Shown here: positions 58,307 to 64,000 of the stretch, piece by piece
How the letters are laid out: every line of letters begins with the position of its first letter
How positions within the stretch are numbered: the first letter of the stretch is position 1
Assembly (NCBI GenBank): GCA_023630585.1
Contig: CM042553.1
Coordinates: forward strand, 940,020-1,004,019
DNA from: Cranoglanis bouderius
Taxonomy: Eukaryota > Chordata > Actinopteri > Siluriformes > Cranoglanididae
Reading direction: 5' to 3'
DNA length: 64,000 nt
Translations under genes and position numbers: made by a program
The notes under the pieces: generated by a model
What the model saw: the letters and a program-made list of their open reading frames with translations, nothing else
Told to the model about the DNA's origin: nothing
Databases searched by the model: none

Positions 58307-59764
58307 CAGTGGGTATAGAAAAGAATCACCCCCCTTTAAAATAATCACATTTTGTTGCTTTTCAGCCTGAAATGAAGACAGACACAGTTTTTGTTGTATC
58401 CAGCTGTATTTACTCAGTGCAACTTATAACATCCAAGTGAAAGATATAACACCAACATGTCAGAAAAAAAACACAAAAAAAACAGAATCACAGAGTTGGA
58501 AAAAGGATCACCCCCCTCCTAAAAATGACTTGTAAACTCAATAAGGTGTATCTAATCACCTTCTCAATGGCACACAAAGCCATTTGACTTTCAGCTGTGA
58601 TCAGCTAAATAAAGTTATAAAGTTGTGGACAGGCACAAGTCAGGAGATGGATACAAAAAAAAAAATTTCAAAGGCTTTATCAATGCCTAGAAGCACAGTG
58701 AAGTCTATTATTAAGAAGTGGAAGGTATTTGGTACAACACAGACCCTCCCTGGATCAGGACATCGCTCCAAACTGGATGAAAGAGCCAGGAGGAAACTGG
58801 TCAGAGAGGCTACAAAGAGGCCTACAGCAACTCTGAAGCAGTTGCAGGAATTAATGACAAAGAGTGGTCATTGTGTGCATGTGACAACAATATCACAAAT
58901 TCTCCACAAATGTGGCTTGTATGGGAGGGTTGCAAGAAAAAAGACACCCGCGACTGAGCTTTGCCGAAATGCATCTTGAAGATTCTGAGGCCACATGGAA
59001 AAAGGTGTTATGGTCAGATGAATTATTTGGCCTCAACACCAAACGATATGTCTGGCGGAAATCCAATACAGCTCACCATCCAAATAACACCATTCCTACA
59101 GTAAAGCATGGAGGTGGTAATATCCTCTTATGGGGGTGTTTCTCTGCAGCAGGGACTGGAGCACTTGTCAGGATAGAAGGAAAATGGATGGGGCAAAATA
59201 CCAGTCAAATTCTTGAGGAAAATCTTCTGCCCTCTGCCAGAAAGTTGTCAATGGGAAGAAGGTTTACCTTCCAACATCACAATGACCCAAAGCACACAGC
59301 AAAACTGACCACACAGTGGTTGAAGGAGAAAAAGGTGAATGTCCTTGCTTGGCCTAGTCAGAGCCCAGACTTAAACCCCACTGAAAATCTGTGGAATGAC
59401 TTGAAGACTGTAGTCCACAAACGGTCACCATCAAATTTAACTGAACTTGAGCAGTTCTGCAAAGAAGAGTGGGCAAATATTGCAAAGTCTAGATGTGCAA
59501 AGTTAGTAGAGACATATCCCAACAGACTAAAGGCTGGAATTAAAAAATAAGGCAAATTAAAGCAAGGGGCTGATCCTTTTTCCAACTCAGTGATTCTGGT
59601 TTTTTATTTATTTTGACATGTTGGTGTTATATCTTTCAGTTGGATGTTATAAGCTGCACTGAGTAAATACAGCTGGATAAAACATGTGTCCATCTTCATT
59701 TCAGGCTGAAAAGCAACAAAACGTGATTATTTTAAAGGGGGGTGATTCTTTTCTATGCCCACTG
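58307..59764 (+). mobile_element. Tc1-like transposon, family A, copy 4
   Basis: 1458 bp, TA duplications at 58305-58306 and 59765-59766, both CAGTGGG ends recognisable. Plus orientation. About 100 bp between the left TIR and the HTH region are missing at about 58607-58617, including the start codon. It sits between a LINE (left) and a DIRS end (right). Confidence 0.94.
58617..59550 (+). pseudogene. Tc1-like transposase, family A, start lost
   Basis: The first 20 or so codons are deleted; the HTH (SMPRSTVKSIIKKWKVFG), linker (GSGHRSKLDERARRKLVREA) and second HTH (HCVHVTTISQILHKCG) are in the frame at 58584-58979. The catalytic part is a 212-codon frame (58912-59550): the first Asp in LWSDELFGLN, where four codons (TKIE) are missing; the second reads FQHHNDPKHTAK, so the catalytic Asp has become His; the Glu is in SPDLNPTENLW. 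The shared one-base loss at 59179-59187 is compensated a few codons later by an extra base (NTSQILEEN). Inactive. Confidence 0.92.
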
Positions 59765-59771
59765 TATGCAC

Positions 59772-60255
59772 TTAGGAATCATCCGGCCTAGGATATAGGG
59801 AGGCCTTGGCTGATCCAAGGGCAAAGTCAAGGCAGGAAGGGGTAACAGAGAGAGCTCGCAGATCTCCTACTTGCTTGAGAGGTGTCAGGGCTAGCAGAAG
59901 AGCTACCTTTAGAGCCAGAAGCTTCTCTGAGGCTGCCTCTCTGACTCATTCTCACAAAGAGGTGAGGGACAGAAAAGTAAAGAGATGTATATTGTCTTTT
60001 CTGAAAAATAGAGAGGAATTGAAGAGTTTTTAGGAGCGTTCACTCAGACAACCGACATGCGGTCTTTCGCTGAAGATAATAAGGCGTGGTTCACAGTTGC
60101 CGTTTTTATATCCCGTGACACGCTTAATTGCCACATCACCTGACCACGACAGGCCTATAGGCAGGCCGTGACTTTACACAGACTTCAGCTATCAGTCGCG
60201 CGCGGAGGCATGAAGCTCACTCAACGTTAAGTTCCCTTAGAAAGGGAACTCACTA
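59772..60255 (-). mobile_element. DIRS-type retrotransposon terminus joined to recombinase piece
   Basis: From about 59955 to 60255 this matches the inverted terminal repeat of the DIRS element at 13655-15562 ('aaagaggtgagggacagaaa', 'caaccgacatgcggtctttc', 'cgacaggcctata'), ending near 'agttcccttagaaagggaac'. To its left, on the minus strand, is LLALKVALLLALTPLKQVGD then LRALSVTPSCLDFALGSAKA, resembling the tyrosine recombinase that DIRS elements use for integration. In a complete element these parts lie several kilobases apart, so a large internal deletion is inferred. Confidence 0.75.
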
Positions 60256-60699
60256 TGTCTTATGCTCAAAGTCTCCATGAAATGGTTTCTTAGCTGTGAT
60301 ATGGTTCTGTATGTTGATGTATTTCCTTCTGTAACAGGAAGTCAGAGTAATGGTGTGTTGAAGTACTTGACTGATTTACACAACAGCTAATAGCATTCAA
60401 TAGATCTGAATCTAAACAAATCGGACAGCATCATAGCAAGCTAGCTACATATGAATAACAGTGAAGAGTTTAACGAGAGCCTTTTACTTATCCTGATTAT
60501 TGGAGAAGCCCCAACGGTGTATAAAGACGCTATTGCATTCTTGCTCAGTCTGAGGAAGCGACATTTTGGTCAAACAACTACAAGAAGCGCCTGTCACATA
60601 ACTGCAACTTCATACAAATCACAGCCAAACGAGCACCAGCAAACAATGTTCACTGCTAACAATCTGCTACTGTGCTAATACGCTGTTACTGTAGCGGAA
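60256..60699. other. Intronic stretch, nothing recognised
   Basis: A 75-codon ORF at 60451-60678 has no known domain. Confidence 0.5.
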
Positions 60700-61095
60700 G
60701 ACCCACCTCCAGGAGGCAGGACATATACCTTCTAGAGGAATTAATGGGGCGATCACAAAGTTTTTCTCAATTCACAAAGATGGGAGCTCTGGACTACCAG
60801 GTCTACTCACAGGCGCTATCCCACTACTGATCAGTACGGGGGCTTTGACCTGCTTGGTTCCCGCCCTGGGCCTGAGAACCCCTCCTTAGGTGACCTGGTA
60901 GTCCAGAGCTCCCTTCAGAACACCATATCAACACCGATCTTAGTGCTGACACCAGATCGACGTAGTAGCCCAGCACCCCTAAGCTCAAGAAATCCACCAG
61001 CCTCGGCTTCCCAGTGACATCACCGCACCCGGCTCGGTCCTCCTTTCCACCAACCAGGGCTTGACCACGCCCCTGCTTCCACAGTGACAAACTGT
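60700..61095. repeat. GC-rich segment with a perfect 22-bp inverted repeat
   Basis: Distinctly GC-richer than the intron around it. The arms are 60782-60803 (starting 'gggagctctggactaccagg') and 60892-60913, exact reverse complements, with 88 bp between them. No coding domain, TIR or target duplication was found. Probably a piece of a dispersed repeat of unknown class. Confidence 0.55.
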
Positions 61096-62039
61096 AAAAT
61101 TAAAACCAGTACGAAAAGCTTTAAAACATCAAGTTTGATTTCAGGGGCACTCTAATATATTTGCTCTATATACAGTAGGATAAGTGAGAGCACAAACACC
61201 ATGGACTCATATTGTAATCCAAAACAAGATCTAAATGAAGGCTTTTTTCTAATTTTGAGAATTTTTTTTTTACTACGATTAGAATACTAATAAATAGTAA
61301 TAAATAGTAATTAGTACTAATAAATGTGCTATTTCACTACATCCCCTCCTTCCAAACTTTCAAGAATTTGTTTGCATTTTGCAACCAGAAGAGCGGTCAT
61401 GTTCTGCCCTTCACAAGGCACAATGTACATGGTTTCAACAAATAGATTAGAATAAATAGGGGGAAGGGGAAGGCCTATCTATGCTTTCATAGCATTTTCA
61501 ATTCATTATGGAGGCAAAAGGGGGCTGCAAAGTTAGCAAATTTGCTCCTTTAAGTGATTTCACCCTCATCTAATCAAGTTACTGATAATGATTCGGGCTC
61601 AGCAGGAGTGCAAAAGTTCTTGACTCATTCACAGTTTTATTAACCACACATCACACATAACTTTGTAGGCGAATGTTCCAGTCATCATCACTGTGGTGTA
61701 TACATCATTACAGTGGCTTCTGCTGAGACACTGATTACTAATCCCATTCTTTTATTAAACCCACCAAACTATTACACAGCCAATAAAATAGGACATTAAA
61801 CTGTCTAACATGCTGAAGAAGCTTGGCAGTGGAGGTTTAAATGACAGATCGAGCATGTGCATGAGGCTTGGCTTCTCTTCAGTGAAACAGTGCTGTCTGC
61901 CTGCAGCTGAAACATTCTGTATATTACACACACTGTGATGGGACAGAAATAAAGACTGAGGAATGCAATAAAACTAATAAAGAACATGACATTCTGTTGC
62001 GTCATAAACAGCCGTTTGATATTTCTGACAAACGTCATA

Positions 62040-62090
62040 ATTAGGTTATATAGGTTATATTATATAGGTTATATTATATAGGTTATAATC
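62040..62090. repeat. Short tandem repeat, unit about 16-17 bp
   Basis: Three copies of 'aggttatattatat' in a row. Confidence 0.9.
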
Positions 62091-63476
62091 TTCCAGGATG
62101 AGGAAATTTGAAATAGATCTATTGTTGATATGTTATGCTTTTAAAGGCAAAGACTGGCAATACTTTAATACAGAAAGCAGCACTTATAGAGCAAGATATA
62201 GGTGTATCTGTACTAAAAAAAATAGTCTGAGGAATGGGTTTTTTTTTTTTTTTTCCCCAACTCATGCGGGAGGTCAGACATGAAGCTCATTTCCAAGAAC
62301 TCCATTAAAAGTATTAAAGTACAGTGGATAATGGGATACCAAGAGTTTCCATTTTACACCAAGCAAAGTTTAATTCACAGGTTTAGTAAATATACCATGC
62401 AAATGTCTGCACTGACAGGTTTTTAGAAACAACCATCGCCACTGATCACAAAGTTAATTATTCCGATTAGATATTTTCTACACTCTGTAGCAGATACACC
62501 GAAGCACATGCTTCTGCAGTAGGACTAACTGCTGAATTATTGAACTGACATTCAGCAAATCTGACACTTGGTCTGGCAGATAATATTTGTTTATTATTTC
62601 TCTGTATTATTTCTGTCACGCATGAACATGTGCACTGTATTAAAAGCATTCAAAAACAGTGTTAGTCAACAGTCAACTACTGCATAACACAGTGCCACTA
62701 TTCCACATCATTTGCTGTGATCCATGACCATAGATGCTATACTAAATGACCGCACACATCTTTAGCATGGCTAGTCTACAAAAGAAAAGAAAAAGACAAA
62801 CAGCAACGAAAAGCAAAACTGTGAATGAATTTTAAAAGTGACCCAAACATCCGCTTCCTATGAGAAGGTAAAAATTTGTAATAAACAAATGTTACAGACT
62901 GAAAATTCCCAATATAACTGACTAAATGTATGAAATGAAAGAATGGTGGTGAGTCATGGCTGCATATGCCTTGGCACCCTAATATGATAAAAGTTTTACG
63001 TTAAATACCAGTTATTTTTTATTAGAATTTAGGCTGTTGCAGTACAAATGGGCCAGTACGTCAGTAAGTCAATACTTTTATTCACAAATGCAGATAACCT
63101 ACTGGGAACATGTAGTTACCACAGTCTGCTACAGTAATGTAATGAATTTAATACATATTCATATTGTTCCTTACAAAATTGCTCAAAGAAACATGAGTGA
63201 GAATTAAGAGCTTAAGGGTGAAAAGAAATTTGATTCCAAAAAATGTGCAGCCCTAGCGTTGCCACAAACATGAGTGATGGTATTTGATTGACACATTAAA
63301 TACTCCCCCTCCCATCACCCCATTTTTCACCACTCCTAACAGTTAACTAAATATTCATTAACTGTAATGGATATTTCAATATTAAAATAAGGCAGAAGGC
63401 ACATCCCTGGTGTAGACAAAGAGTTCAGGTCAGGTGTGTCTGAATGAGTATGGTTAGCTCATTAAATGCCTATAAT

Positions 63477-63498
63477 GGGGGGGGGGGGGGGGGGGGGG
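63477..63498. repeat. G22 homopolymer
   Basis: Uninterrupted run of 22 G, a likely polymorphic or error-prone site. Confidence 0.95.
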
Positions 63499-64000
63499 AA
63501 GGGATGTCTTTTGAGAACTTGCCTTTTACAAATATTTGAGATCAAAGCTAATATTTAATGATTAAATGTGTAATAGATTTACAAGAGCATAGAGAACAAT
63601 CACATGGCCAGTGCAGTAAGTAGGCACAACCATGGCAGACAGAAACACCTCCTAGTAACCGACGTTTTGCAGTTTGGTCAACGTGAGATAACAATCGCAG
63701 CCGTATGAAAGCAGGCTAAGCGCCATCTCAAGTCTGCTTTAAACAATATTCTAGCACTTCTTCTAAACAAATTAGTGAGCAGCAAGTTATATAGGGTTGG
63801 ACAATTATCAGAGTATGAATTTATCATATACTGCAGGTCCATCCCTAATTATAATGTATTGCCACAACTCATATAGATTAGGTTTTCCACCTGTGTTTCC
63901 AACTTCTTCTATAGCTGCATCTCCTGCATTCCTCTCTTCCACGCTGTTGTAACTGAACCTGACAGAATCAAATCACAAAAAGAGGCTGCCAAGCCTGCAG

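Larger units (their letters stand above)
48195..64000 (-). other. nell1: nell1 intron, incomplete at the window edge
   Basis: Everything right of the 48044-48194 exon appears to be intron, more than 15.8 kb. I looked on the minus strand for the preceding NELL1 exon (ending around FLFQ) and saw none. Elements inside are listed separately. Confidence 0.6.
61096..64000. other. Intronic stretch to the window edge
   Basis: AT-rich. Holds a short tandem repeat at about 62040-62090 and a G22 run at 63477-63498. The small ORFs are not recognisable. No nell1 exon was found on the minus strand. Confidence 0.5.

Noticed and set aside
60824..61090. 88-codon minus-strand ORF in the GC-rich island
   Set aside because: Gly/Arg-rich frame crossing the inverted repeat, without a known domain; GC-rich DNA favours chance frames.
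5281..63498. CRISPR-like arrays among the tandem repeats
   Set aside because: All are simple microsatellites or a drifting minisatellite without unique spacers, in a vertebrate intron.

Overview
The window reads as intron-rich DNA from a teleost fish. Three short exons on the minus strand (12958-13054, 35835-36005, 48044-48194) translate, in matching splice phases, into an uninterrupted stretch of the N-terminal thrombospondin/laminin-G-like (TSPN) domain of NELL1, a secreted EGF-repeat glycoprotein. Almost everything else is intron filled with transposable elements typical of fish: many Tc1-like DNA transposons, DIRS-type tyrosine-recombinase retrotransposons, CR1/L2-like LINEs, LTRs, hAT elements and CA/TG microsatellites. 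I cannot fix the species; the mix would suit an otophysan such as a catfish, but that is a guess. There are no operons, CRISPR arrays, rRNA or tRNA genes that I can support.

Layout. 1-1.6 kb: an LTR cut by the window edge, with a second 600-bp solo LTR nested inside it (target duplication GAGGG). 1.9-3.5 kb: the first of four Tc1 copies of one family ('family A'). 5.5-11.4 kb: Tc1 fragments, a palindromic MITE and a decayed Tc1 whose coding region has been invaded by a CA repeat. 13.0 kb: nell1 exon. 13.7-15.6 kb: internally deleted DIRS element. 18.4-19.8 kb: family A copy. 21-21.7 kb: another Tc1. 23.5-28.3 kb: a three-level nest, Tc1 > LTR > Tc1; the innermost Tc1 keeps a 321-codon uninterrupted transposase frame with a D-D34-E triad, the only complete-looking long ORF in the window. 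31.6-35.7 kb: pieces of a further Tc1 family, two of them head to head beside the nell1 exon at 35.8-36.0 kb. 38-40.3 kb: LINE. 44.6-49.9 kb: four Tc1-type elements nearly end to end, with a nell1 exon at 48.1 kb among them. 50-54 kb: decayed Tc1 and hAT pieces and a possible short solo LTR. 55 kb: minisatellite followed by a 1.25-kb hAT-like element with a perfect 8-bp duplication. 57-60.3 kb: LINE, family A Tc1, then a DIRS terminus. 60.7-61.1 kb: GC-rich segment with a perfect 22-bp inverted repeat.

Function. The only host function seen is one part of nell1, transcribed right to left; the exons before (signal peptide side) and after (rest of TSPN, coiled coil, VWC/EGF) were not found and probably lie outside. 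The transposons do not form a pathway; their value is as a layered record of insertion. I found no convincing novel biological system. The most informative observations are the one-base frameshift shared by all four family A Tc1 copies, the intact Tc1 transposase in the triple nest, and the Tc1 head-to-head hairpin close to a nell1 splice site. Family names rest on recognition of motifs, not on database searches.
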